From Amycolatopsis nigrescens CSC17Ta-90 (GTDB lineage: Bacteria; Actinomycetota; Actinomycetes; Mycobacteriales; Pseudonocardiaceae): DNA of 64,000 nt. The DNA lies in NCBI RefSeq assembly GCF_000384315.1, contig NZ_ARVW01000001.1, positions 3,222,156 through 3,286,155 on the forward strand, written 5' to 3'. Positions 1-8,382 of the stretch are shown in pieces. The notes beneath the pieces are model-generated. The model was not told where the DNA came from, made no database searches, and was given only the letters and a program-made list of their open reading frames with translations. Every line of letters begins with the position of its first letter. The stretch's first letter is position 1. The position numbers and the translations under genes are program-made.

Positions 1-1437
1 GCGGCACTGGCCGGAGAGCTGGACACCGCGCTGCGGCTGAGCGACGACCTGATCGCCGGCCAGGACGCCGAGGACCGCGCGGCCGGTGCCGGGCTGGCCG
101 CGACGGTACTGGCCCACCGCGGCGAACTGGCTCGCAGCGCCGAGCTGTACCAGTGGTCGGCGCGCGGCTCGGCACGGTCGTTCGCTGTGGTCGGGCTGAC
201 CGGCACCGGCCGGCTGGACGCGGCGCGCGCGCTGCTCTCCGCGCCGATGCCGGATTCCCCGCCGACCCTGCTGGCCGGTGCGGCGACCCGGATGGCCCGC
301 GGCATCGCCGAATCCGTCACCGGGCAGGCCGGTGACGCGCTCACCACCCTGCTCGGCGCCGCCGCGATGCTGGAACCGGCGGGCCCCGGCGTACTGCTGC
401 CGGACAGCCCGGCGGCACTGGCCGCGATCGTCGCCCTGCACGCCGGTGAGCTGGCGCTGGCGGAGTCGGTGCTGACCAGGGCGCTGGCCGGCGGCACCGG
501 CGGCCATCTGCTGACCCCGCGGCACCGGCTGCTGCTCGGCTGGGTCGCGATGACCAAGGGCGAGCTGACCACCGCCGCGACCCAGGCCGCGGTGGCAAGG
601 CAGGGCCCGACGCAACCGCGCGACGAGCTTTTCCTGGCCGCGCTGGACGTGGGCATCGCCCGGCGCAGCAGCGATATCCCCGGCCTGCGGCTGGCCTGGG
701 ACCGGGCGTACCAGGCGGTGATGCGGCAGCAGGTGGACCTGTTCGTGCTGCTGCCGCTCGGTGAGCTGGCGATCGCCGCGGCCAGGCTCGGCGAACACGC
801 CAAGCTGGCCCAGCACCGCGCGCGCGTGCAGACCCTGCTGGCCGAGCTCGGCCAGCCGCCGCTGTGGTCCGCGGTGCCGCTCTGGCAGGGCCTGCACGCG
901 GCGATCACCATGGAGGACAAGGAATCCGCCGAGGAGCACCTCGCGCTACTGGCCGGGCACACCTATTCCGGCCGGTACTGCTCGGTGCTCTTCGGTGCCG
1001 CGCAGTCCTGGCTGGCGGTGCTGGCCGGCACCGCCGCCCCGGAACAGGTCGCCGACGCCGCCGGTGAACTGGCCAGGACGGGCCTGCGCTGGGACGCCGC
1101 CCGGTTGGCCGGACAGGCCGCCATCCGCACCTCGGACCGCAAGGCGATGGTGCTGCTGCTCGAAGCCGCCCGCCAGTTCCAGGGAAAACCCCGCCACCAC
1201 GCGCCGTCGACACCTGCTTCGGACCTGGCGCCCGATCTCGGCAGCCTCAGCGAACGCGAGCAGGAGGTCGCGCGGCTGGTGGTCTCCGGCCTGACCTACA
1301 AGCAGGTCGGCCAGAAGCTGTTCATCTCCGGCAAGACCGTCGAGCACCACATGGCCAGGATCCGCGCGAAGATCGGCGCCGGTGACCGCCGCGAACTCCT
1401 CGCCACCCTCCGCGAACTGCTCGACCGGAAGACCTAA
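1..1437 (+). CDS. LuxR-family transcriptional regulator, 5' end outside the window
   Basis: The reading frame is open from the first base, so the N-terminus is missing. The visible part is an alanine/leucine-rich helical repeat region of TPR type, followed by a C-terminal LuxR/GerE helix-turn-helix in about the last 65 residues. That domain shows LSEREQEVARLVVSGLTY and then SGKTVEHHMARIRAKIGA. A large helical region before a LuxR HTH is typical of LAL/MalT-like regulators or of the mycobacterial IniR type. Any N-terminal ATPase domain would lie upstream of the window. The stop codon shares three bases with the stop of the convergent reductase gene. The family call is firm; the regulon is unknown. 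Confidence 0.85.
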   Translation, partial: AALAGELDTALRLSDDLIAGQDAEDRAAGAGLAATVLAHRGELARSAELYQWSARGSARSFAVVGLTGTGRLDAARALLSAPMPDSPPTLLAGAATRMARGIAESVTGQAGDALTTLLGAAAMLEPAGPGVLLPDSPAALAAIVALHAGELALAESVLTRALAGGTGGHLLTPRHRLLLGWVAMTKGELTTAATQAAVARQGPTQPRDELFLAALDVGIARRSSDIPGLRLAWDRAYQAVMRQQVDLFVLLPLGELAIAAARLGEHAKLAQHRARVQTLLAELGQPPLWSAVPLWQGLHAAITMEDKESAEEHLALLAGHTYSGRYCSVLFGAAQSWLAVLAGTAAPEQVADAAGELARTGLRWDAARLAGQAAIRTSDRKAMVLLLEAARQFQGKPRHHAPSTPASDLAPDLGSLSEREQEVARLVVSGLTYKQVGQKLFISGKTVEHHMARIRAKIGAGDRRELLATLRELLDRKT

Positions 1438-2180
1438 CCCTGTTTCCGGGCAAGGAGATACCGCACCAGCAGGGTGTCGCCTTCGGCCAGCACCGACTCC
1501 GCGCGCAACGCGGTCGGATCCAGCCCGGCACCGAGCGCGATCCGCTCCGCGGCCCCCGAAACGAGCAGCGGCGAAATCGTCAACCGCAGCTCGTCGACCA
1601 CCCCGGCGGCGAGCAGCGCCCCGAACAGCCGCGGCCCGCCCTCGCAGTCGATCCGGCCGAGACCACGGTGGACGAGCTCGTCCACCGCCGCCGGTAGGTC
1701 CACCGTCTCGTCCCCGGCAACCAGCACCGAAGCACCCGCGTCGGCCCACGCCTGCCGGGTCGCCGGCGGCGCCGAACCGCTGGTGATCACGATCGTCGGG
1801 GTCACCGCCTCGGTGATCGCCGGCGCATCGGGTGGCAGGCTCCGGCCGGTGCTGACGATCGCGACCGGCGGCACCGGGCTCAGCCCGTGCCGCTCGCGCC
1901 GTTCGGCGGTCTCCTCGTCGGGATGCACGCCTCGCCAGTCCTCGATGGTGGCCGTGCCCGCGCCGATCAGCAGCACGTCCGCGAGGTCGCTGCCCAGCTC
2001 GTACACCTTGCGGTCGGCCGGGTTGGACAGACCGGCCGACCGGCCGTCGATCTCCACCGCACCGTCGGCGCTGGAGACGAAGTTGACCGCGAGCCAGCGG
2101 GGATCCGCGGGATAGCGGTACAGCGACTCCAGCTCTGCATCGTCCACGTCATGCGGCTCACCCGGCCAGATGTAGCGCAT
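1434..2180 (-). CDS. RibD C-terminal / dihydrofolate-reductase-like pyrimidine reductase
   Basis: The protein has about 248 residues with the RibD C-terminal fold. Near the N-terminus is WLAVNFVSSADGAVEIDG, then a GAGTATIE nucleotide-binding segment and a late CEGGPRLFGALL motif. It resembles M. tuberculosis Rv2671, which has reductase activity on a riboflavin intermediate and on dihydrofolate. No deaminase domain is fused, so it is not a full RibD. The ATG at 2178-2180 is chosen because homology begins there. A GTG at 2205-2207 would add nine residues, and neither start has a strong Shine-Dalgarno sequence. The gene lies just downstream of tRNA-Ser on the same strand. Substrate is inferred from family only. 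Confidence 0.85.
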   Translation of the reverse strand: MRYIWPGEPHDVDDAELESLYRYPADPRWLAVNFVSSADGAVEIDGRSAGLSNPADRKVYELGSDLADVLLIGAGTATIEDWRGVHPDEETAERRERHGLSPVPPVAIVSTGRSLPPDAPAITEAVTPTIVITSGSAPPATRQAWADAGASVLVAGDETVDLPAAVDELVHRGLGRIDCEGGPRLFGALLAAGVVDELRLTISPLLVSGAAERIALGAGLDPTALRAESVLAEGDTLLVRYLLARKQG

Positions 2181-2222
2181 CGCGCGAACCACCGCTTTCC
2201 GGTCCACTTTGGTCGGAACTTG

Positions 2223-2307
2223 CGGAAGCGGAGGGATTTGAACCCCCGGTCGGTTTCCCGACGCTCGCTTTCAAGGCGAGTGCATTCGGCCGCTCTGCCA
2301 CGCTTCC
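2223..2307 (-). tRNA. tRNA-Ser (anticodon TGA)
   Basis: The minus strand folds into a cloverleaf with a 7-bp acceptor stem (GGAAGCG with CGCTTCC), a D-arm starting GCAGAGCGG, and a 5-bp anticodon stem CTCGC/GCGAG around loop CTTGAAA. It has a long variable arm typical of serine tRNA, and a T-loop TTCAAAT. The discriminator base is G, as expected for serine. The anticodon TGA lies at 2271-2273. No encoded CCA end is seen. tRNA-Ser genes are frequent integration targets, but no integrase or repeated 3' end was found nearby. Confidence 0.97.
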
Positions 2308-2328
2308 CGTGCCGTCGAGACTACCGGC

Positions 2329-2802
2329 CTATGCCTCCAGCTCGGTGAGGTGATCGAGTACCCGGGAGAACGCCTCGCCGAACGCCGCCTGCTCGTGCTC
2401 GGTGAGCAGGTCGATCAGATGCACGCGGACCCCGTCGACGTGCGTGGGCGCGGCCTGCTCCAGCAGCTTCTGGCCGGCGTCGGTGAGTTCGGCCACCACC
2501 CCCCGCTTGTCCTCGGGGTCACGGCCGCGCCGGACCACCCCGGCCGCCTCCATCCTGCCCACCTGATGCGAAAGCCTGCTCTTGGTCGAGCCGAGCATGG
2601 TGGCCAGCTCGGTCATCCGGATCCGGTTCTCCGGCTTCAGGGAAACGCAGACCAGCACCTCGTAGTCGGCGAGCGAGATGTCGTGGCGATCGGCCAGCTC
2701 GCGGTGCAGCCGCTGACGCAGGCGCATGGTCGCGACGATGTACGAGCGCCACGCCAGCATCTCCGTCTCGCTCAGCCACCGCACGCCGTCGTCCTCGCTC
2801 AT
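2329..2802 (-). CDS. MarR-family transcriptional regulator
   Basis: A 157-residue winged-helix protein of normal MarR length. It contains the recognition region MTELATMLGSTKSRLSHQV and the wing DPEDKRGVVAELTDAG. It probably acts as a homodimeric DNA-binding repressor; the ligand and targets are unknown. The ATG at 2800-2802 is preferred over an upstream ATG at 2839-2841 because the extra residues do not look like MarR sequence. A TAGTCT -10 element also ends 8 bases before it, which would give a leaderless message. It lies immediately upstream of tRNA-Ser in the same direction. Confidence 0.85.
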   Translation of the reverse strand: MSEDDGVRWLSETEMLAWRSYIVATMRLRQRLHRELADRHDISLADYEVLVCVSLKPENRIRMTELATMLGSTKSRLSHQVGRMEAAGVVRRGRDPEDKRGVVAELTDAGQKLLEQAAPTHVDGVRVHLIDLLTEHEQAAFGEAFSRVLDHLTELEA

Positions 2803-2809
2803 TCCACGG

Positions 2810-2815
2810 AGACTA
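2810..2815 (-). promoter_or_regulatory. candidate -10 element for a leaderless MarR transcript
   Basis: Minus-strand TAGTCT fits the actinobacterial TANNNT consensus and is separated from the ATG at 2802 by seven bases, so transcription would begin at or next to the start codon. No good -35 is visible and no Shine-Dalgarno sequence precedes the ATG. Confidence 0.4.
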
Positions 2816-3339
2816 GGACCTCCGTGCCAGAAGTACCGCATGGTGGTGCCGTGTCGGCCTTACTGGAGCAGGTCAGGCCATCGCGACGGTAATTTTCCCC
2901 ATAAGGGGGATTACGAAACGGTTGAGACCAGGCGCCAAAAGGCGCATCCTGGATTGACATCGGAGGCTGGACCCGAGCCGAGGTGGACTACCCGGGTACG
3001 CCTGTTCGGGCCCCCACCGGGAGAGGGTAGGTGGTGCAGTGACGAATGGTTCACCGCGGTTGACTGCCGGCTGTGACCCCACGACAGGGATGGCCTGACC
3101 CAACCCCGTCGCGATTGTGAGCAGTACGGGCATTCGATTACAAGCGCTCGACACTCTCTCGCGCGTTCGGCGCCGTTCGAGCCTGTTTCGGCGCGGCTTC
3201 TGCGACCGCGCTGGCAGTGCTACGCGCCAGCCTGAAAGGTGGCCAACCGCCATACAATGACAACCTCGGTAGTCCTGGGTGCGGTCCCCGACGGGTGGCC
3301 GCACCCAGGCATGTCTGTCGAACTTGCGAAGGGTTCACG
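2816..3339. other. 524-base intergenic region without a convincing gene
   Basis: It lies between the divergent MarR and metallopeptidase genes. Open frames exist on both strands, but none has a plausible start site or recognisable protein sequence. The region carries a TTGACA at 2954-2959 without a matching -10, several short GC-rich inverted repeats, and the strong hairpin at 3274-3309. I checked by eye for RNase P, SRP RNA, tmRNA and common riboswitch cores and recognised none. It could hold the promoters plus a structured leader or a small RNA. Confidence 0.5.
3274..3309. repeat. 11-bp perfect hairpin upstream of the metallopeptidase gene
   Basis: CCTGGGTGCGG (3274-3284) is perfectly complementary to CCGCACCCAGG (3299-3309) across a 14-base loop. 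It ends 30 bases before the GTG start at 3340. It could end an upstream non-coding transcript or structure the leader of the metallopeptidase mRNA. No U-tract follows. Confidence 0.6.
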
Positions 3340-4248
3340 GTGAGGTTCAACGAGGACGCCGGCCTCGACGTCTCCGAAGTCCAGGACATGCGCGGTGTCG
3401 GCGGCAGGGTCGCACTGGGCGGCGGTGGGCTCGGTGTGGTCGGCCTGGTGATCTACTTCCTGTTCTCCCAGTTCGGCGCCGTGGACCCGGGCGGCGGCAG
3501 CGGCGCACTCGGCCTCGGCCAGGTCGGCTCCGGCCAGCAGGTGAGCAACGGTTCGCTCGCCCAGGAATGCCGCACCGGCGCGGACGCGAACCGCAACCAC
3601 GACTGCGCGGTGGTCGCGACGATCAACTCGATCCAGGACTACTGGGGCGAGCAGTTCGCCCGCTCCGGCCAGACCTACCAGAAGGCGCAGACGAACTTCT
3701 TCAACGGCGGGGTGCGCACCGGCTGCGGCAGCGCGAGTTCCGACGTGGGGCCGTTCTACTGCCCCGCCGACGCCGAGGTCTACATCGACCTGGCGTTCTT
3801 CCAGCAGCTGCGGTCCCAGTTCGGCGCGCAGGGCGGCCCGTTCGCGGAGGCATACGTGCTCGCCCACGAATACGGCCACCACGTGCAGAACCTGCTCGGC
3901 AACTCGGCGAAGGCCGGCCAGGGCAGCGGCCCCACCTCCGGCTCGGTCCGGCTCGAGCTCCAGGCCGACTGCTACGCCGGGGTCTGGGCCAACCACGCCA
4001 CCACCGCCGCATCCGAGAACGGCCGGCCGCTGATCACCGAGGTCACCGACGAGGACATCAAGAGCGCACTGGACACCGCCGCCAAGATCGGCGACGACTA
4101 CATCCAGAGCGAACTCGGCGGCGGGCGGGTGGACCAGTCGAAGTTCACCCACGGAACGTCCAAACAGCGCGAAAAGTGGTTCAGCGCCGGGTACTCCTCC
4201 GGCGACCCCACCCGCTGCGACACCTTCAGCGCCCGCGACCTCGGCTGA
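3340..4248 (+). CDS. neutral zinc metallopeptidase, membrane-anchored (YpfJ family)
   Basis: A 302-residue protein. The start is the GTG at 3340 with GAAGGG upstream; the N-terminus RFNEDAGLDVSEVQDMRG is typical of this family. A single transmembrane helix lies at about residues 28-45. The catalytic HExxH motif is at about 176-180 (AHEYGHH), and a downstream LELQADCYAG supplies the usual third-ligand region. Paired cysteines (77, 89, 129, 141) suggest disulfides in an extracytoplasmic domain. It is probably a cell-envelope protease; its substrate is unknown. It is convergent with the M28 peptidase gene, with a hairpin between them. Confidence 0.9.
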   Translation: MRFNEDAGLDVSEVQDMRGVGGRVALGGGGLGVVGLVIYFLFSQFGAVDPGGGSGALGLGQVGSGQQVSNGSLAQECRTGADANRNHDCAVVATINSIQDYWGEQFARSGQTYQKAQTNFFNGGVRTGCGSASSDVGPFYCPADAEVYIDLAFFQQLRSQFGAQGGPFAEAYVLAHEYGHHVQNLLGNSAKAGQGSGPTSGSVRLELQADCYAGVWANHATTAASENGRPLITEVTDEDIKSALDTAAKIGDDYIQSELGGGRVDQSKFTHGTSKQREKWFSAGYSSGDPTRCDTFSARDLG

Positions 4249-4254
4249 CGAGGA

Positions 4255-4289
4255 GGAGCCCGAAGTGACTCGATGTCCCCTCGGGCTCC
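4255..4289. terminator. bidirectional hairpin terminator between convergent genes
   Basis: GGAGCCCGA (4255-4263) pairs with TCGGGCTCC (4281-4289) over a 17-base loop. It sits between the stop at 4248 and the opposing stop at 4297, so it can serve both genes. There is no long U-tract. Confidence 0.6.
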
Positions 4290-4296
4290 CCGCTGA

Positions 4297-5835
4297 CTAG
4301 CTCACCAGTGCGTGCGGGTCACCGGCCACCAGCAGGGTCGCGGTCCGCTGAGCGGCGCGCTGCTCGGCCAGTTGCTTCTTGGCCTTGGCCTTGGCCACGG
4401 TCACCCCGTTCACGTCCTCGGTGCTGATCGCGTAGCTGCCCAGCGCCCACGCCACCGCGTCCGCGTTGCGGTCCAGCGCCACCCGGTCGACGTTGCCGAG
4501 GTTGTCACAGGCCTCGTGATAGCAGGAGTCGAAGGGAACCCCCGCCTGGCCGCCCCACTTGGCGGCCTGCTCCGGCGTCTTGATGTCCTCGGCGCCGGTG
4601 AACAACCCGCCGGCCGGGATGCCGGCCGCGATGAACTCTCCGTAGTCGGACCGGCCGTCGAAATCGGTACCCTCGGCCTGGATTCCCCGCGCACCGAGGT
4701 ATTCGGTCAGCTTTCGCTCGATCTGCGCGGAGCCGTACGGCCCCGGGCCCGCGCCCACCGCGTCGGAGTTGTCGCCGTCATAGGCGAAGTAGGCCGCGTT
4801 CGGCGAACCGATCATGTCGAAGTTCATGTACAGCGCGACGTCGAGCTGCTGCTCGAAGCTGAGCGAATCGACGTAGTGCGTCGAACCGACCAGGCCGAAC
4901 TCCTCCGCGCTCCAGAACCCGAACCGCACCGCGTTGTTCAGCTTGGGGCTGCCGCCGAGTTGCAGCGCGGTCTCCAGCAGCGCCGCCGAACCGGTGCCGT
5001 TGTCGTTGATGCCCGCGCCCGCCGGCACGCTGTCCAGGTGGGCACCGGCCATCACCACGTTGTCCTTGCGGCCGGTCTTGGTCTCCGCGAGGACGTTGTA
5101 GGTCGGGCGTTCCTCCTCGAAGGTCCGCAGGTCCAGGGTGACCGCGGCACCGTTCTGGCCGGCGAGCGCCTCGCCGCTCGCCTTGCTCACCCCACCGGTC
5201 GGAATCCGCGCGGCGGCCGGGTCGCCCAGGGTGCCGCTCAGCTCGCCGTCCTCGTTGTTGTAGATCACCGCGCCGATCGCGCCCGCGTCCGCGGCGAGCT
5301 GCTGCTTCTGCGCGAAACTGCAGGCACCGCGCCGGACCAGCACGATCTTGCCGGTCACCCCGGAGTAGTCGGCGGCTTCGCAGCCGGGAGTGTCGTCGAC
5401 CGGGACAACGGCCAGCGGCGCGCTGATCCCGCCCGCCGGAGTGGACGGGGTGTAGACCATCGCGATGACCGGCACGTCCCCGCCGGCGACGGTGAGCTTC
5501 TGCTCGATGGTCTCGCTGTAGGTGAACGAGAACTCCTGGCGGGTGACCAGGTAGCCGGCGGCTTCCAGCTTGCCGGCGATGTACTCGGCGGACTTCGCGT
5601 GACCGTCGCTGCCGGCCGCGCGGGTGCCCCCGTTGCCGTCGGAGATCCGTTGCAGCGCGATCAGATGCCGGTTGATCCCGCCGACCCCCACCTTCTGCAC
5701 CAACTGCTTGGCCAACGCGGGCCCCGGCGGCTGGCCGTTCGATGGGCTCGCTGCCGCGGCCGGTGCGGCCGCGGCGGCGAGCACCGTGACGGCAGCCAGC
5801 GCCACCACCGGCGTGCGCCCTCTCCTGCTGGACAT
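4297..5835 (-). CDS. secreted M28-family aminopeptidase with PA domain
   Basis: A 512-residue protein similar in plan to Streptomyces griseus aminopeptidase. It has a signal peptide with an alanine-rich core (residues about 1-29), a protease-associated domain (about 135-245, including CSFAQKQQLAADAGAIGAV), and an M28 catalytic domain. Zinc ligands and catalytic residues are visible in AGAHLDSVPAG, GINDNGTG, WSAEEFG, NFDMIGSP and CYHEACD. It would cleave N-terminal residues from peptides outside the cell with two zinc ions. The ATG at 5833-5835 has GGGGAGC upstream. The gene stands alone. Confidence 0.93.
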   Translation of the reverse strand: MSSRRGRTPVVALAAVTVLAAAAAPAAAASPSNGQPPGPALAKQLVQKVGVGGINRHLIALQRISDGNGGTRAAGSDGHAKSAEYIAGKLEAAGYLVTRQEFSFTYSETIEQKLTVAGGDVPVIAMVYTPSTPAGGISAPLAVVPVDDTPGCEAADYSGVTGKIVLVRRGACSFAQKQQLAADAGAIGAVIYNNEDGELSGTLGDPAAARIPTGGVSKASGEALAGQNGAAVTLDLRTFEEERPTYNVLAETKTGRKDNVVMAGAHLDSVPAGAGINDNGTGSAALLETALQLGGSPKLNNAVRFGFWSAEEFGLVGSTHYVDSLSFEQQLDVALYMNFDMIGSPNAAYFAYDGDNSDAVGAGPGPYGSAQIERKLTEYLGARGIQAEGTDFDGRSDYGEFIAAGIPAGGLFTGAEDIKTPEQAAKWGGQAGVPFDSCYHEACDNLGNVDRVALDRNADAVAWALGSYAISTEDVNGVTVAKAKAKKQLAEQRAAQRTATLLVAGDPHALVS

Positions 5836-6054
5836 GGCTTGCTCCCCAATCCCGCGGAATCGGCTCCGGTCGCCCGCACAGCCCCGACACGACCAGTCAC
5901 CTCCGCTGCCGGATCACTTTTATTCTTTTCACCCGAAAGGTCAAGACTCCTTATGCGCCATTACCGCCGGTCAGCAAGGCGGCCGAACAGTCGAATTCGA
6001 AAATCACCATCCGCGTTATCCGGAGTCACGTGGCTGGGCACCGTTGACCAGGCT

Positions 6055-6060
6055 TAGGGT
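6055..6060 (+). promoter_or_regulatory. candidate -10 element for a leaderless quinone oxidoreductase transcript
   Basis: TAGGGT matches TANNNT and lies six bases before the ATG at 6067, placing the transcription start at the start codon. No Shine-Dalgarno sequence is present and the -35 region is weak. Confidence 0.4.
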
Positions 6061-6066
6061 CGGGCC

Positions 6067-7044
6067 ATGCATGCGATCACGATCCGCGAACCCGGTGGCC
6101 CCGAAGTACTCGAATGGACCGACGTACCGGACCCCGCACCCGGACCCGGCGAAGTGCTGGTCGAGGTCGCGGCCAGCGCGGTGAACAGGGCGGACGTGCT
6201 GCAACGGCAGGGAAACTACCCACCCCCGCCCGGCGCGAGCGACATTCTCGGCCTGGAATGCTCCGGCACCATCGCCGAGCTCGGCGAGGACGTCACCGGC
6301 TGGTCGGTCGGCGACGAGGTATGCGCCCTACTGGCCGGTGGCGGCTACGCGGAGCAGGTCGTCGTCCCGGCAGGCCAGCTGCTGCCGGTGCCTGGCGAGG
6401 TCAAGTTGGTCGCGGCCGCGGGGCTGCCCGAGGTCGCCTGCACGGTCTGGTCCAACGTGATCATGGGCGCCGGGCTCGCCGCCGACGACGTGCTGCTCGT
6501 GCACGGCGGGGCCGGCGGGATCGGCACGCACGCCATCCAGGTCGGCAAGGCACTCGGTGCGAAGGTCGCGGTCACCGCCGGTTCGGCCGGCCGGGTCGAG
6601 CGCTGCCGTCAGCTCGGCGCGGACTTCGCGTTCAACTACCGGGAGCAGGACTTCGTCGCGGAGCTGAAGAAGGAGACCGGCGGCGCGAACGTGATCCTGG
6701 ACAACATGGGCGCCTCCTACCTCGGCCGCAACATCGACGCGCTGGCCACCGGCGGGCGGCTGGTCGTGATCGGTATGCAGGGCGGGGTCAAGGGCGAGCT
6801 CAACATCGGCAAGCTGCTCGCCAAGCGGGCCTCGGTGGCGGCCGCCGGACTGCGGTCGCGGCCGTTGGCGGAGAAGGCGGCGATCGTGGCGGACGTGCGC
6901 GACCGGCTCTGGCCGCTGCTGGAGGCCGGTTCGGTGCAGCCGGTGGTGGACCAGGTGGTGCCCATGGCCGAGGCCGCCAAGGCGCACCGGGCACTCGATG
7001 AAGACGACGTGTTCGGCAAGATCGTGCTCACCGCACGCTCCTGA
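6067..7044 (+). CDS. NAD(P)H-quinone oxidoreductase, PIG3 type (Rv3777 equivalent)
   Basis: A 325-residue zinc-independent MDR-superfamily protein. The N-terminal GroES-like domain contains NRADVLQRQGNYPPPPGAS. The nucleotide-binding domain has VHGGAGGIGTHAIQVGKALG followed by VTAGSAGRVERCRQLGAD. No structural or catalytic zinc cysteines are present. The family reduces quinones with NADPH in the cytoplasm. Convergent pairing with the Rv3778c-like gene reproduces the M. tuberculosis order, with a gap of only three bases between the two stops. Confidence 0.92.
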   Translation: MHAITIREPGGPEVLEWTDVPDPAPGPGEVLVEVAASAVNRADVLQRQGNYPPPPGASDILGLECSGTIAELGEDVTGWSVGDEVCALLAGGGYAEQVVVPAGQLLPVPGEVKLVAAAGLPEVACTVWSNVIMGAGLAADDVLLVHGGAGGIGTHAIQVGKALGAKVAVTAGSAGRVERCRQLGADFAFNYREQDFVAELKKETGGANVILDNMGASYLGRNIDALATGGRLVVIGMQGGVKGELNIGKLLAKRASVAAAGLRSRPLAEKAAIVADVRDRLWPLLEAGSVQPVVDQVVPMAEAAKAHRALDEDDVFGKIVLTARS

Positions 7045-7047
7045 ACG

Positions 7048-8247
7048 TCAGCGCAGCTCTTCGAGCACCCTGACCAGCTGGTTGACCTCGAACACGTTGG
7101 AGTAGTGCGCGAGTCCGATGCGCACTGCTCCACCGACCTCGCCGACCCCGAGCGACGCGAAAACACCACTGGATCCATCGTCGGCGAACGCGCACAGCCC
7201 CTGCGAGGCCAGGAAGTCCGCGACCTCGGGCGCTTTCTTGTCAGCGATGGTGAAGGCGAGCGCCGGGATCCGCCGCATGGCATCCCCGATCACCATCACG
7301 TGGCGCAGCGACCGCAGCTCGGTGCTGAGCTGCGCGAGCAGCCCCGCGTGGTACGACTTCGCCGAACCCAGCGAGGTCACCAGGCGTTCACGCCGCGACC
7401 CGGTGGCCGCGTCGTCCAGTCCGGCGAGGTAGTCGATCGACGCGATCAGCCCAGCGAGCAACGGGTAGGCGTGCGGTCCCAGCTCCATCCTGGCCGGCCC
7501 CCTGGCACCCGCTTCCAGCGCCACCGAGGGCAGCCTCTCCAGCAGTTCCGGGTCCCGGAACACGAGCGCGCCCACCGAGGGACCACCCCACGACTGCGCC
7601 GACACCACCATCACGTCGGCACCCAGCGCGTTCACGTCGAGCGGCACGAACGGCGCGGCGTAGGTCGCGTCGACCACGACGAGCGCGCCCACCCGCTTGG
7701 CGAACTCGACGACGGTCGGCACGTCCGGCCGGGTGCCGACGGAACCGGACGCGGCCGTCACGGCGACCGCCTTGGTCCGGGCGGACACCAGGTTCTCGTA
7801 CTGCCACGCGGGCAGCTCGCAGGTCTCGATGTCGATCTCGCCCCAGCGCACCACCGCGCCGGCACGCTTGGCCGCCCGCCGCCACGGCGCCAGGTTGGCC
7901 TGCTCGTCCAGCCTGGAGACGACCACCTCGTCGCCCAGCGTCCAGCGCTCGGACAACGCGTCCACCAGCCGTCCCAGCAGCACGGACGCGCTGGGACCGA
8001 GCACGACACCGGCCGGGTCGGCACCGACCAGGTCGGCCACCGCGCGCCTGGCCGCGGTCACGATGCTCTCCGCACGCTGAGAGGCCGGAAAGGCGCCCCC
8101 CGGTCCGGAGACCGGTGCGCGCATCGCCGTCGACACAGCCGAGGCGACCTGTTCAGGTACCAACATTCCGGCAGCGCCGTCGAAGTGAATCCAGCCGTCA
8201 CCCAGCGCGGGAAACAGCCCACGAATTCGAGCGACGTCGAACGCCAT
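7048..8247 (-). CDS. class V aminotransferase / cysteine-desulfurase-fold protein lacking the PLP lysine (Rv3778c equivalent)
   Basis: A 399-residue fold-type I protein of the desulfurase-like family. The aspartate that normally binds the PLP pyridine nitrogen is present (VVVDATYAAP, about residue 193). The position of the Schiff-base lysine instead reads SAQSWGGP, with serine at about residue 219 (codon 7591-7593); relatives that bind PLP have a lysine two residues before the GP. From memory, the M. tuberculosis relative also lacks it. The protein may be a pseudoenzyme or use another chemistry. The ATG at 8245-8247 gives MAFDVARIRG, which matches the relative; a GTG two codons upstream is possible. 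It is divergent from bpa. Confidence 0.85.
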   Translation of the reverse strand: MAFDVARIRGLFPALGDGWIHFDGAAGMLVPEQVASAVSTAMRAPVSGPGGAFPASQRAESIVTAARRAVADLVGADPAGVVLGPSASVLLGRLVDALSERWTLGDEVVVSRLDEQANLAPWRRAAKRAGAVVRWGEIDIETCELPAWQYENLVSARTKAVAVTAASGSVGTRPDVPTVVEFAKRVGALVVVDATYAAPFVPLDVNALGADVMVVSAQSWGGPSVGALVFRDPELLERLPSVALEAGARGPARMELGPHAYPLLAGLIASIDYLAGLDDAATGSRRERLVTSLGSAKSYHAGLLAQLSTELRSLRHVMVIGDAMRRIPALAFTIADKKAPEVADFLASQGLCAFADDGSSGVFASLGVGEVGGAVRIGLAHYSNVFEVNQLVRVLEELR

Positions 8248-8382
8248 GGGCACACCGTACGGAGCCGCGGGTTTCGTGGTGCGTTCGGGGGTTGGCCTGG
8301 TGAGCAGACCGCACGACCGGTGACGCTACGCTCGGATACACCACGACGGTACGTATGCAGAGTGCCAAGGAACAAGGCCAGG

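Noticed and set aside
2223..2307. tRNA-Ser as an occupied integration site
   Set aside because: No integrase, excisionase or repeated tRNA 3' end was found on either side; the flanking genes look chromosomal.
2816..3339. RNase P RNA, SRP RNA, tmRNA or a known riboswitch
   Set aside because: None of the core motifs I know for these RNAs could be found on either strand; only generic hairpins are visible.
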